DNA of 64,000 bases from UBA6022 sp038319685 (GCA_038319685.1 JBBQDN010000004.1:57941-121940), one strand, 5' to 3'. Numbered from the stretch's first letter, positions 51,703-61,423 are shown. The notes: generated by a model not told the origin, from the sequence alone. Translations and numbers: made by a program.

Positions 51703-54700
51703 CTAATCTTGTGACTGATTATTATTCATTTTTACAAGTCGCCAAACGACAAGACCAACAAGACAGAGGCCGAGTAGTCCGAGCCACAAATACACATAGC
51801 CTTTGATAAAGTATAAAATAGCCAGAACTGATGCAATCACTCCCCACCATACGGCCCATTGTCGGCGCGTCAGCGCACCAACAACCAGTAAAACAAGATG
51901 CTCAATGAGGAATAGTAGTTGATAGATACCACCATCGATGAGTGCGGATAATCCTGTTGATAGGGTAATAAATGCGACACCCATGACAATGCGGGTCATC
52001 ATGTCCGTTCTACGCCACCAAGCGACAAGCCAGATAATAATTGCCCACCAATGTGCATAGAACACAAAATTTATATCGGGCACCGCAATAAACACGATTC
52101 GCTGTAGTCCGACTGTTGCGACATACACCGCAATCTCGATGATATCCTTGCGCTTTGTCACGTAGCCCTGAATCGCAACGGTCAGTGCACCCGCAATTAG
52201 TGTCGCGGCACCGGCAATCTCGTGAGTTGTGTCCGAATCAATGTAAAGTAACGCCACACCAAACAGTGGCACCCATGACGACACAAGCCCAATTTGTTGT
52301 CGCAGCTGGTCATGACGACGAACGTACAACCATGACTGCGCATAACTTACCACTGCGATTGCCCAGACAATCGCGAATACCATCCAATAGTCTGAAAATC
52401 CTTGCCATATCCATAGGTAATACAGTGCGGCGACAAAAGTAATATTTCCTGCAAGTGTCAGTAGCGGCATGCGTTCAATGTGTGATGCGGCCCACATGAT
52501 AATTGTCGCAGTAATATACGCAAGCACGAGCCATCCGCCACCAAGCTGCATCGCAAATAACCACACGAGCACTAGATAACTCGCGTATCCTGTCGTGAAT
52601 ATACTATTCAAACGTACTGACGATCCCCGGACGACCAGTCGCATTATACATGATCCAAGCAGCGCGACGAAAAGTAGTACAGTATTTACCTGTAATACGG
52701 CTGTCGTGGTACCTGTGAGTAAATCAAGACCAAGTCCACCTAGAACGAACAGTGCGAGTAGCAACAAGTTATTTCGACGTTCTGGATCATTTCGGAGGAC
52801 ATGATGAATACCGACGCCAGTAGCAATAAGGACAAATGATACAAGCGTTAGGATCATCAGATACCACTCTTCGAGCGGCAATTCACCAAGCCACAGTGCT
52901 ACCGTAACAATACCAATGATCGCACCAATTACTTCACTTGATCGTGAATGCGCTTTATATGAATAAAGTATCGTGAATAAACTAGAAACCGCAAGTGCTA
53001 TACCTGTCGTCACCGCATCGTACGTCACTACCCAGTACAGTAACGCTGCGACGAGATAACTTGCCGCTGAGCCACTGAAAAGCGATGATTGTCGAAGTAT
53101 TGTACTGCCGCGTACCATGGAGGCATGGATACCGACCGTCAATAACCCTGCGATGAGTGTTGGAATAGCCGCCAGTCGTACTATCCACTCCGAAACATCA
53201 CTCGTATATCCAAATAGGGCAACTGTCAGCAGTATCCATACGACCGCAATTGACGACAATTGACGAAGCTCGTCACCTGCCCTGACATACATGCTGTACA
53301 CTGCATAGATAATTCCTGCAGCGATCCAGGCAGATGCCGTAGTGCGCCATTCAGTCGCAAAACCTAGCCATGTCCAGGCGTTATAGACAGCCGCCACAAG
53401 CGCGATATTAGCGACCAATGTCATAGACCAGACACGTTCAACATGCGACCCAAGCCAGAACGTCACCGCGCTCAGGAGAAGTATGGCAGTTACCCAATCA
53501 GCACCCTGCGTCGTGACGAGTGCAACAGCAATAAGCTGATAAATTATATACCCAGATGATACTATCCCCTTCATATACTCAGACTTGTGTGCAGTAAACC
53601 ATCTTGTAACAAGAAACCCGACCGTACTGACAGCCAAAATAATAATACTTGTTTGTATAACAACAATATCCTGCGCGAACCCATTCACAGCCAGTATGGC
53701 AAAAATACTCATACCAAGTATAAGGAGATTATTGCGACGTTCACGGTTAGTTCCACGTACATAATGAATCAGCGTCCCGACTGCTACTACTGCTACGGAC
53801 AATAGTGTGGCTACTGTGATACGCCAAGCCGGTTCAGTCGGCGATTGGCTCACCCATAAAAATATTGCTACTACTGCCATAATGAATCCGATTATTTCTA
53901 ATGCACGCTGGCGCAACACATAGGAAATCGCTGTCACTAACCCGCCCGTGATAGCAATCGACCAGCCGACAACAACGTAGTCACCTGATAAAGCACCGCT
54001 TATAATAAGCATTGCCATATAGACACCAATCGAAGTCGTCAGAAATGTCTGAGCAGTAACCGACCAATGCGCACGTGCCAATACGATCAGTCTTACGACG
54101 ACGGCTCCTAGTACGCCAAAGTAGACAAGTATAATAGGCCAATAAAACGCCATTCCTTCTGCCAGATGTGCCGCCGAAAACGGTACAAACATAGATGCGA
54201 CAAGTCCCACATATCCCCAACCAATCATCCTAAACCGTGCGACCGCAATCGAACTGACCGTCGCAGTACTGAGGAGACTCATAGTCGTCCAGAACCAGGT
54301 ATGATTACTGAAAAACCAAAATGCAATACCGATCAATATAGCTGCCAACATGGTCGCAACCCACATACCCTCCGCGCTCCTACTTTTCTTGTTGGTAACG
54401 TTTACGCGCAGGAAACTATACATCACCTGCAGTAGCACCAGAATCAGCCAGAGGATACCAAACACAGGCAGACCATCTCTATTGATTGATTGCATAATGT
54501 CATAACTAACAATTAATAACGTCAGCTGTGTCAGCAACCGTACGACTGTTTCGTACATAAATTTCCGCGTCTGCAGCCACACGACAAGGTAATGTGCCGT
54601 TGCAACACCAAACACAACTTCATACATTCCCGTTGTCATCCGGTCGAACACAACAAGGCTTGCTGCCATGGCGACAGGTGTCACAATCTGTGCAGTAGTA

Positions 54701-55584
54701 TCGATCGGTTTTCGGAATACTGCTGATACAAGTGATGGTCGAAGGATACTAATGCTGCTGACAATCAGCGATACCCCGATAAGTACGATAAAATACCACA
54801 TAATTGGGAGGCTTGCCGCAGCAACACTCGAAGTTGCAATCGATAAAATAAACGCCATCGTGAGATATGATACAACCTGGCTCCGTAGTACAACACTCGC
54901 ATACCCATAGGCAACAAGCCCTAAGACAGATGTTACTAGCCATGCAATACCAACATCAACTCCTCCAATCAATGTCAGCGCAGCACCAATGAATGGCAGG
55001 ATAGCAAGTCCAGTGCCAACAAACGCTATTCCGGCTGGACGTAGTCGTTGCGATCTCTTATAAAGGACAATGCCAACAATATAAAATAATGCGACTGCAA
55101 TGATGAGGCCTATAATACGAACTGTTCCTGACATAGCTGCAGCCACAAATGTTGCGGCAGCGGCAATAAACAAAAAACTTGCCATATAAAGAATCGTGTT
55201 TAGGTTACGTAGCGTTTTTCGTTCCTTTTCGGCCGGCGTTTCTTGACGAACCGGCATGACTACAGGTTTTCCTGCGTCTTTATACCCAATCTCGTCTTCC
55301 TGGACGGTATCGTCGGAATCTTCGACAAATATGCCGGTATCTTCCGTCCATTGCTCGACATAGCTAGGTGCGGTGTCATCAGGAATTTCAGATCTCTTAG
55401 CACCTGCGGTAATTTGATCTTCAATATCTTGTTTTTTATAGCGAGGATGATTGATGATGTCGGTAATTTTAGCACCGAGTGCCCTGTGACCATCCCAATA
55501 GCCTTGGCTGTATTGCTTTTTGCTTTCAGACTGTGCTCCCAGCCAAAGTATAAAAAATAGTAAGGCGATAATAAACCAAAGCAC
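51703..55584 (-). CDS. giant polytopic membrane protein with internal duplication, 1293 aa
   Basis: About 35-40 membrane helices. Residue 1-20 is a helix, 21-120 a hydrophilic region (Q/E/D-rich), then helices to the end. Two repeats lie at ~540-860 and ~860-1150 with an offset of 320-321 residues: RERRNNLLI/PERRNNLLL (614 and 934), SHVER/SHIER (713 and 1034), DELRQL/DQLRQQ (~771 and 1092), TLIAGLLTVGI/TLIAGALTVAI. This arrangement resembles the DUF2157/DUF2339-like proteins that are large membrane proteins of unknown role. No transport motif is recognised. No signal of frame damage. Confidence 0.72.
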   Translation of the reverse strand: MLWFIIALLFFILWLGAQSESKKQYSQGYWDGHRALGAKITDIINHPRYKKQDIEDQITAGAKRSEIPDDTAPSYVEQWTEDTGIFVEDSDDTVQEDEIGYKDAGKPVVMPVRQETPAEKERKTLRNLNTILYMASFLFIAAAATFVAAAMSGTVRIIGLIIAVALFYIVGIVLYKRSQRLRPAGIAFVGTGLAILPFIGAALTLIGGVDVGIAWLVTSVLGLVAYGYASVVLRSQVVSYLTMAFILSIATSSVAAASLPIMWYFIVLIGVSLIVSSISILRPSLVSAVFRKPIDTTAQIVTPVAMAASLVVFDRMTTGMYEVVFGVATAHYLVVWLQTRKFMYETVVRLLTQLTLLIVSYDIMQSINRDGLPVFGILWLILVLLQVMYSFLRVNVTNKKSRSAEGMWVATMLAAILIGIAFWFFSNHTWFWTTMSLLSTATVSSIAVARFRMIGWGYVGLVASMFVPFSAAHLAEGMAFYWPIILVYFGVLGAVVVRLIVLARAHWSVTAQTFLTTSIGVYMAMLIISGALSGDYVVVGWSIAITGGLVTAISYVLRQRALEIIGFIMAVVAIFLWVSQSPTEPAWRITVATLLSVAVVAVGTLIHYVRGTNRERRNNLLILGMSIFAILAVNGFAQDIVVIQTSIIILAVSTVGFLVTRWFTAHKSEYMKGIVSSGYIIYQLIAVALVTTQGADWVTAILLLSAVTFWLGSHVERVWSMTLVANIALVAAVYNAWTWLGFATEWRTTASAWIAAGIIYAVYSMYVRAGDELRQLSSIAVVWILLTVALFGYTSDVSEWIVRLAAIPTLIAGLLTVGIHASMVRGSTILRQSSLFSGSAASYLVAALLYWVVTYDAVTTGIALAVSSLFTILYSYKAHSRSSEVIGAIIGIVTVALWLGELPLEEWYLMILTLVSFVLIATGVGIHHVLRNDPERRNNLLLLALFVLGGLGLDLLTGTTTAVLQVNTVLLFVALLGSCIMRLVVRGSSVRLNSIFTTGYASYLVLVWLFAMQLGGGWLVLAYITATIIMWAASHIERMPLLTLAGNITFVAALYYLWIWQGFSDYWMVFAIVWAIAVVSYAQSWLYVRRHDQLRQQIGLVSSWVPLFGVALLYIDSDTTHEIAGAATLIAGALTVAIQGYVTKRKDIIEIAVYVATVGLQRIVFIAVPDINFVFYAHWWAIIIWLVAWWRRTDMMTRIVMGVAFITLSTGLSALIDGGIYQLLFLIEHLVLLVVGALTRRQWAVWWGVIASVLAILYFIKGYVYLWLGLLGLCLVGLVVWRLVKMNNNQSQD

Positions 55585-55772
55585 AGCGATTCCCCTATTA
55601 CGTTTACAGTTATAGTACCGTAGTTTTTATAAACATTCTAGAGCTTCAATAATAATGTATTTATATACGACTATCCAAGGGCTCGTTGCGGACAATATCT
55701 ATTTAAGTAATTAACGCTTCACGAAACTATCAATTTCTATTATACTTATGACTAGAATGGTTTGTAGTACAT

Positions 55773-57107
55773 ATGGGATTTAGTGGCGGCGGCAGCGGGT
55801 CCGGAAGTATCGGTGGTTCTTCTGACGTCGCGCTAAATAACACGGCTAACGACGAAGTACTGACGTATGACACGGCACTCGCCAAATGGCGCAACAAATC
55901 AGTTGTAGGATCTGGTGGTGGCACACTCGATAGCCTGAGCGACGTTGTCGTGACGACCCCAACACGACGTGATATCTTAACCAACAACGGTACCAGCTGG
56001 TTGAACCGATCTGATAGCGTTTTTAATGTGACTGATTTTGGTGCAGTCGGCGACGGAGTAACTGATGATACAACGGCTATCCAGGCAGCGATTAACGCCG
56101 CCGCAGCGACAAATATGCCGGGTATGAAATTACAGAACTCTTCTGGAGCCTTCCAGGCTGGCGCAGCCGCACCCGGTGGTGGGACGGTCTATATCGGTGA
56201 GGGCGTCTATATTGTTACCGGACTGACACTTGGCCACCGCGTGACGCTGCGCGGCAGTGGCTGGGGAACGGTCGTCAGACAAAAAGCCAGTTCAACCGGC
56301 CCACTCGTCCAAAACCGTCGCGACGGCACGGTGCATGCAAAATTCTGCTCGATCATCGATATTAGCCTCGATGGCAATAAAGCAAACCAATCGGCAGCTA
56401 ATCACGGTATTGTCCTAACCGGTGATACAACAAATAATTACACTAGCACGCTTGACGAAGATTATGACGAAAATCATTTGGTGTTTAACGTGTATGTATG
56501 GAACTGTAAAGGCGACGGTATTCGCCTGGTCGGCAGTGGCGAAAACCGTGTGCTGTCATGCAAGATTCATCATTGCAACGGCATTGGACTCTATACATTC
56601 CAGGATAATTACATCAATCAAGTCACAATTGGCTGGGCTGGACGAATGGGAATGCATATCGATGGTGACGATTGTCGGGTCAGCAACGTCAAAGCCTGGT
56701 ATTCAGGTTCAGTCATTGCGTCTGATGGACAGGGATTTTATATCACCAGTGATTCTGGAGCCATGAGCGGCTGTAGCGCCCAAGACAACACCTCGAGTGG
56801 ATTTTTATGGGACGGCGCATTTGGCTGGGACGCGACGGGACTGATGTCTGATAGTAATAGCCGAAACAGTAGCGGAACATACCCTGGTTTTGATGTGTAT
56901 GGATCAGGCTTTATCCATATCACTGGCGTCGCCCGTAATCGCTATAATGCCGGTGGCCCGCAAACATCTGCCGTACGAGTAAGAACATCGAGCACAATTA
57001 TCATGGACATGGTTGCAGCGACCGGCGTATGGGGTACGGCTAGCCTTTTGCAAACCGGCAGTAGCACAAGTGGCAATACGATTACGATTAATGGCACGGT
57101 TCAGTAG
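55773..57107 (+). CDS. tail-spike-like beta-helix protein, 444 aa
   Basis: Residues 1-80 repeat the glycine-rich head of the 1121 gene (MGFSGGGSG, SSDVALNNTANDEVLTYD, ALAKWRN). Residues ~84-115 match the pectate-lyase-3 entry (VFNVTDFGAVGDGVTDDTTAI), and the rest is a right-handed parallel beta-helix (GNTITINGTVQ end; repeated Asn/Gly-rich turns). Such folds occur in phage tail spikes and carbohydrate-degrading enzymes. No phage genes are near. Its 3' end abuts a truncated YecM/VOC gene. Confidence 0.78.
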   Translation: MGFSGGGSGSGSIGGSSDVALNNTANDEVLTYDTALAKWRNKSVVGSGGGTLDSLSDVVVTTPTRRDILTNNGTSWLNRSDSVFNVTDFGAVGDGVTDDTTAIQAAINAAAATNMPGMKLQNSSGAFQAGAAAPGGGTVYIGEGVYIVTGLTLGHRVTLRGSGWGTVVRQKASSTGPLVQNRRDGTVHAKFCSIIDISLDGNKANQSAANHGIVLTGDTTNNYTSTLDEDYDENHLVFNVYVWNCKGDGIRLVGSGENRVLSCKIHHCNGIGLYTFQDNYINQVTIGWAGRMGMHIDGDDCRVSNVKAWYSGSVIASDGQGFYITSDSGAMSGCSAQDNTSSGFLWDGAFGWDATGLMSDSNSRNSSGTYPGFDVYGSGFIHITGVARNRYNAGGPQTSAVRVRTSSTIIMDMVAATGVWGTASLLQTGSSTSGNTITINGTVQ

Positions 57108-57491
57108 AACGGTAAACTTCAGATCTGCGTGTCGTTCGATAAACCGATCTAACCCACCGATAACCACAAGTTCAGCGTGCTCGAGGCCTTCCATATACGG
57201 TGACCCTTCTTTTGGCGCAGGCAATTCCAAATACGGAACCGTCCAACCACTAACTTGCAGATACTCACCTAACTCGTAGGTTGCAATCATACGACCACTA
57301 ACCTCTGTTTCACTAAATAGTAACGCCTGGCCTGCGAGTTTTCGTAATAATTCCTGATATCGCGCTTCAGTCTCAACTCAGTAACAAACATGATCCATCA
57401 TGGCCAGCTCGTCACGCTCGATGCCTAGTTCATGTAAACCACGATTTATATTATCGATGAAGCCGCTATAGTCACCCAGTATGTCGATCAT
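57108..57491 (-). pseudogene. truncated YecM/VOC-family gene with an in-frame TGA
   Basis: The minus-strand frame from ATG 57491 reads MIDILGDYSGFIDNINRGL, IERDELAMMDHVCY, a TGA (57378-57380) where Arg is expected, then VETEARYQELLRKLAGQAL, SGRMIATYELGEYLQVSGW, VPYLELPAPKEGS, MEGLEHAELVVIGG. This matches the YecM (VOC superfamily) pattern. It is cut at the 3' end exactly where the beta-helix gene ends, so the remainder is lost. 57492-57555 holds a hairpin only. Confidence 0.65.
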
Positions 57492-57507
57492 ACCATTCTT
57501 TTTAGAC

Positions 57508-57540
57508 ACAAACGGGCGCTCTCGTATGGCGCCCATTTGT
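57508..57540 (-). terminator. hairpin after the nrd operon
   Basis: GGGCGC/GCGCCC (57514-57519 with 57529-57534) with flanking ACAAA/TTTGT. The U-run on the minus strand is poor, so a terminator role is tentative. Confidence 0.4.
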
Positions 57541-57555
57541 GAACAGTTAGTTATT

Positions 57556-58614
57556 TTATTGTTTCAAGATGCTGTTATCAGGATTGTTTTCATCCCGATC
57601 AGCTGCTGGACTTTGTCCGGCAGGTTTTGAACTAGACCCACCCGAGTTCACTTCGTAACTCGTGTTGGTACTTTCGAAAAAGTTCACCAGTTCGAGTGTA
57701 TCATTGGCCGCAGCCATCCACTTGGCAGGGTTTGAAACCTTGTAGTGTGGTTCAAATCCGAGCTCTTCGAGGCGACGATCAGCTAGGTATTTCACATACT
57801 GGTTGATGTAATCACTATTAAGTCCGAGGATACCGTTCGGGAGGAGGTCGCGGTTGTAGGCCTCTTCCATCTCGACACCGTCGAGGATCATTTGCTTGAT
57901 TTCGTTCGCAAACTCTTCTGTTTGCAAATCTTCGTTCTCTTCTAGTACGGTCAAAATCAGATTGATACCAAACTTAAGGTGCAGTGATTCATCACGAACA
58001 ACCCAGTCAATCAAACTACCGAAGTTTCTAAGGAGGTTACGCTGACGGAATGAAAGCGCCACCATAAACCCACTGTAAAACCAGATACCTTCGAGGATGA
58101 TATTATACGCAACCAAGTTACGGACAAAATCTTTTTTGCCTTCAGTTGTCGTAATATCAAGCGTCTGTTCGGTCATACGTTTGATAAATTTGGTCTCAAA
58201 CTCCTCTTTACGTGCCATTGATGGCGTTTCGACGTGTGCTGCGTAGGCTGTTTCGCGGTCGATTGGGAATGTTTCTAACACGTATTCAAATGACATACAG
58301 TGATTTGCTTCTTCCCACATCTGTTTTGCGAGGTACAAGTGACACTCGGCAGCGTTGACATAAGGATAGACACCAAATGCGAGGGCTTTGTTGACTAGTA
58401 GTTCATTCGGGTTGAAATAGCTCATCAGGAATGTCAGTGCATGTCGCTCTTCGTCGCTCATTTTCTTCCAGTCAGCCAGGTCCTGACCTAACTGAATCTC
58501 GTTTGGAAACCATGTGTTTGCGACTGCCTGATCATAGAGATCCATTGCCCACTGGTAGTGAATTGGTTTGAGCAAAAGCCCATCTTGGATACCTGTTCCT
58601 AAAATTCCTGGCAT
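57556..58614 (-). CDS. nrdB: ribonucleotide reductase small subunit, class Ic-like (Phe at radical Tyr), 352 aa
   Basis: R2 fold with metal ligands E71, E102, H105, then E (LEGIWFY), E and H (RDESLH). The residue four after H105, where E. coli has radical Tyr122, is Phe109 (EANHCMSF), and the first ligand is Glu71 instead of Asp84. Both changes are hallmarks of class Ic (Chlamydia-type) Mn/Fe R2. AAGGAG precedes ATG 58614. Third gene of nrdA - small CxxC gene - nrdB. Confidence 0.92.
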   Translation of the reverse strand: MPGILGTGIQDGLLLKPIHYQWAMDLYDQAVANTWFPNEIQLGQDLADWKKMSDEERHALTFLMSYFNPNELLVNKALAFGVYPYVNAAECHLYLAKQMWEEANHCMSFEYVLETFPIDRETAYAAHVETPSMARKEEFETKFIKRMTEQTLDITTTEGKKDFVRNLVAYNIILEGIWFYSGFMVALSFRQRNLLRNFGSLIDWVVRDESLHLKFGINLILTVLEENEDLQTEEFANEIKQMILDGVEMEEAYNRDLLPNGILGLNSDYINQYVKYLADRRLEELGFEPHYKVSNPAKWMAAANDTLELVNFFESTNTSYEVNSGGSSSKPAGQSPAADRDENNPDNSILKQ

Positions 58615-58633
58615 GATATTCTCCTTCTTAAGA

Positions 58634-58807
58634 TTACTGGCAGCCTTCGCACATTGTTAAATCTGCTGGATCGAGTGGTGCAGCGAATGTTCCGTTTGCC
58701 GCTGCTTCTTCATTGGCCTGTGATTGAGCATTTGCCATAGCTTGATCGATTGCAGCAAGTTTTTCTTCAAGTGTCATGTCGTCTGTGATGATTTGTGATG
58801 CGTTCAT
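58634..58807 (-). CDS. 57-aa protein carrying the CxxC tail motif missing from NrdA
   Basis: ATG 58805-58807 follows AGGGGG; TAA 58634-58636. The product starts MNASQIITDDMTLEEKL, has an Ala/Gln/Glu helix, and ends PLDPADLTMCEGCQ. Large RNR subunits normally end with such a flexible CxxC tail (for example CESGAC in E. coli) that re-reduces the active-site cysteines. The NrdA here has no C-terminal Cys, so this small protein likely serves as a trans-acting redox tail. It is between nrdA and nrdB. Confidence 0.75.
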   Translation of the reverse strand: MNASQIITDDMTLEEKLAAIDQAMANAQSQANEEAAANGTFAAPLDPADLTMCEGCQ

Positions 58808-58832
58808 TGTGTTATCCCCCTAATTTGATTAC

Positions 58833-61238
58833 TTATACGTTGGTTGTTTGTTTCTTGGTAAATCCGAATCCTGTTTTGCGCTGTCCCCCGCCGCTTGTCT
58901 CGGCTTTGTTCACCTTGACAGTGCTTTGTTCGGCCTGATGCCGGGGTTTAACGTGCAGATAGTACGTCGTTTTGAGTCCTTTTTTCCAGGCGGTTGTGTA
59001 CACATCTACCATGTCGTCGATGTTTCGGGTTTCAAGATACATGTTACGTGAGATTGCTTGGTCAACCCATTTTTGTGCCCGGGCTGCGACTTCGATGAAG
59101 GCATAGGGGCTGAGTTGGAAACTGGTTTTGTAGACGTCTTTGATGTGCTGTGGAACTGATGGAATCTCAGTTAGGTCACCCTGGAGACGCAGTACATCTT
59201 CTTTGACCTTATCCCAGAGTCCAAGTACACGTAAATCGCGAACAAGGTTTGTGTTCACTTCGAGGAATTTACCATTGAGCGTTGAGCGACTAAAAATCTG
59301 GGCGAATTGTGGGTCGATACCAGGAGTAGTACCGGCTATGTGTGCAATATTCGCGGTTGGTGCGATCGCCATAAGCGTTGCATTACGCATACCTTTTTTG
59401 ACCTTAGCGCGGAGCTTCTCCCAGTCAAGACGTGTTTTGCGAGTCACATCAACCTTCACTTTACGGTCTGTCGCCAGTTGATCAACAGTGTCAATCGGAA
59501 GGATACCTTGGCTCCAGCCACTTCCCTTGAACCTTGGGTAGGAACCGAGTTCTTTGGCCATGTCAGCTGATTCGTCGATTGCATTGTAGCTGATGAACTC
59601 AGTCAATTGATCCATTAAGTCGTATGACTCTTCGGATTCGTAACTATGGCCAAGTTTTTCAATGACATCAGTAAAGCCCATCATGCCAAGTCCAAGTGCG
59701 CGGTTCTGCTGGTTAGAAAACATTGCTTCTGGGATTGGTGTGTTGGTGATATCACATAGGTTATCGAGCTGGCGAATCGCACTCCGAGTACTGGCCGCTA
59801 GGCGGTCCCAGTCCCATGTTTTATCAGCCTGTAGGTGCGCTGACAAGTTAATACTGACGAGGTTACAGACAGCAGTATTGTCTTTGTCTTGTGGCAACGT
59901 AATTTCAGTACATAGGTTAGACAAGTGAATAGTCGATGTATTGTTATTGAGCGCACGAACATTGATCGTGTCTTTCCATGTTAACCATGGGTGTGAAGTT
60001 GCCTGAAGGACAGTCAAAATCTGACGGAACTGTTCGCGGGCACTAATTTTACTGAACTCACGCATTTCACCAGCTTCGGCTTTTTTAATGTACTCAGCAA
60101 ATCGTTTGCTAAAATCAGCACCATATAGTTCTGGCAGATCAGATACTTCAGCTGGATCAAACATGTACCAGTCCTGGTCTTTTTGGACGCGTTTCATGAA
60201 CTCATCACTCAGGAATACAGCGGTGTTTGCCAGACGAGTACGAAGGTAAGGGTCGCCAGAGTTCTGTTTGAGGTCGAGGAACTGTGGGAAATTGAGGTGC
60301 CAGTTTTCCATGTAGAGTGCTGCTGCACCGGCTTTTTTACCCTTACGGCTCACCGCAAATAGCGCTGTGTCGATCATTTTCATGAACGGAATAGGGCCAG
60401 TTGATTCAGTGTTGGTTGTTTTAACTGGGCTACCTGCCGCACGAAGTTTGTTCAGGCTGATACCGATACCACCGGTACCTTTTGCAATCCACATAACATC
60501 ACGCACACCTTTTGCAATAGACTCCATGTCGTCTTGAACTTCGAGGAGGAAACAGTTAGACAGCTGTGGGAATGAACCACCGGCGTTCACACGAGTTGAA
60601 CCACCAGGAACGTAGTCGAGGTTCGACATGTGTTTATAAAAATCAATCGCTGCAGTTGTTGGGTCTTTTTCGTTAAAGCTCAGGCCCATTGCAATACGCA
60701 TGTGGGTAAACTGCGGCACTTCGATCGGTGCACCACTTTGTTTACGAAGTGCATAACGGTTTTTGTTAGTGATCACCCCGAGGTATTTACTCAGGTTATC
60801 GCGAGAAGGATCAAGTGCAGCAGCAAGTTTTTTCAGGTCGTAAATCTTGCTGTTCATGCGAGCATCGAGCAAGCCATCTTTGACACCTTGTTTGATGTAT
60901 TCAGCAAACTTTTGTTCGTGCAGTTTTTTCAGTTCAGCTTCGGTCTCGTAATTGCCTAAGATATTCTTGTAGATATTCTTTAGTAGTAAACGGGCAGCAA
61001 TTGTATCAAAATCAGGATCGTCTTTGACATTTTGGAGCGCAGTGTGAATAACCGCCTCGTCGAGTTGTTCGCTCGTGATGCCATCAAATAAGGTTAGTTG
61101 TAGCTCGGTTGCCACTTGGACAACTTTGCTGATCTGGTCTGGTAGTCCTTCGCTCGCTTTGACCAGTGCCAAGTTGATCTTGTTGGCGTCGAATGGTTCG
61201 CGGGTGCCATCGCGTTTTACCACATGTATTTGACTCAT
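58833..61238 (-). CDS. nrdA: ribonucleotide reductase large subunit, 801 aa
   Basis: N-terminal ATP-cone (HVVKRDGTREPFDANKINLAL) for activity control, then the alpha/beta barrel with active-site Cys in LSNCFLLEV, the thiyl Cys in LSNLCTEITLP and the redox partner Cys in TAVCNLVSINL, and the Tyr pair in KTTYYLHVKP. The protein ends GFGFTKKQTTNV, with no CxxC tail. Start ATG 61238 with AGGGGA upstream; a longer frame upstream is not supported. Class I by partner nrdB. Confidence 0.93.
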   Translation of the reverse strand: MSQIHVVKRDGTREPFDANKINLALVKASEGLPDQISKVVQVATELQLTLFDGITSEQLDEAVIHTALQNVKDDPDFDTIAARLLLKNIYKNILGNYETEAELKKLHEQKFAEYIKQGVKDGLLDARMNSKIYDLKKLAAALDPSRDNLSKYLGVITNKNRYALRKQSGAPIEVPQFTHMRIAMGLSFNEKDPTTAAIDFYKHMSNLDYVPGGSTRVNAGGSFPQLSNCFLLEVQDDMESIAKGVRDVMWIAKGTGGIGISLNKLRAAGSPVKTTNTESTGPIPFMKMIDTALFAVSRKGKKAGAAALYMENWHLNFPQFLDLKQNSGDPYLRTRLANTAVFLSDEFMKRVQKDQDWYMFDPAEVSDLPELYGADFSKRFAEYIKKAEAGEMREFSKISAREQFRQILTVLQATSHPWLTWKDTINVRALNNNTSTIHLSNLCTEITLPQDKDNTAVCNLVSINLSAHLQADKTWDWDRLAASTRSAIRQLDNLCDITNTPIPEAMFSNQQNRALGLGMMGFTDVIEKLGHSYESEESYDLMDQLTEFISYNAIDESADMAKELGSYPRFKGSGWSQGILPIDTVDQLATDRKVKVDVTRKTRLDWEKLRAKVKKGMRNATLMAIAPTANIAHIAGTTPGIDPQFAQIFSRSTLNGKFLEVNTNLVRDLRVLGLWDKVKEDVLRLQGDLTEIPSVPQHIKDVYKTSFQLSPYAFIEVAARAQKWVDQAISRNMYLETRNIDDMVDVYTTAWKKGLKTTYYLHVKPRHQAEQSTVKVNKAETSGGGQRKTGFGFTKKQTTNV

Positions 61239-61369
61239 CCTGATTCCCCTATTGCTACTGTTTATTATGTTATTGTTGCTCCACAGACCACCTCCCAAAG
61301 TGGTGCAAGAAAAATACCAGCATAGCTGACAGGTTACCCTCCTTGCAAAATGTGTGTTTTTGTTGAACC

Positions 61370-61423
61370 GCTACATATGTAGTGTCTACATAGAATAATA
61401 AACCCTATATGTGTGGTTTTCAA
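61370..61423 (-). promoter_or_regulatory. nrd promoter with two NrdR-like boxes
   Basis: Minus strand TTGAAA (61418-61423), 17-bp spacer, TATTAT (61395-61400). Box 2 ACCCTATATGTGTGGT (61402-61417) fills the spacer and box 1 GCTACATATGTAGTGT (61370-61385) lies at the start point. Both match the NrdR consensus ACACTATATATAGTGT at 11 of 16 positions, and their starts are 32 bp apart, the usual three helix turns. The remaining leader to the nrdA start is about 150 nt. Confidence 0.7.

Noticed and set aside
56904..57107. Minus-strand frame continuing through the end of the beta-helix gene (part of a 128-aa frame)
   Set aside because: The homology to YecM stops at 57108; the rest is antisense to a clear beta-helix gene.
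57378..57380. TGA read as an amino acid (code 25 or 4)
   Set aside because: TGA is a normal stop at dnaG and at the IS orfB, and the YecM-like site expects Arg, not Gly or Trp.
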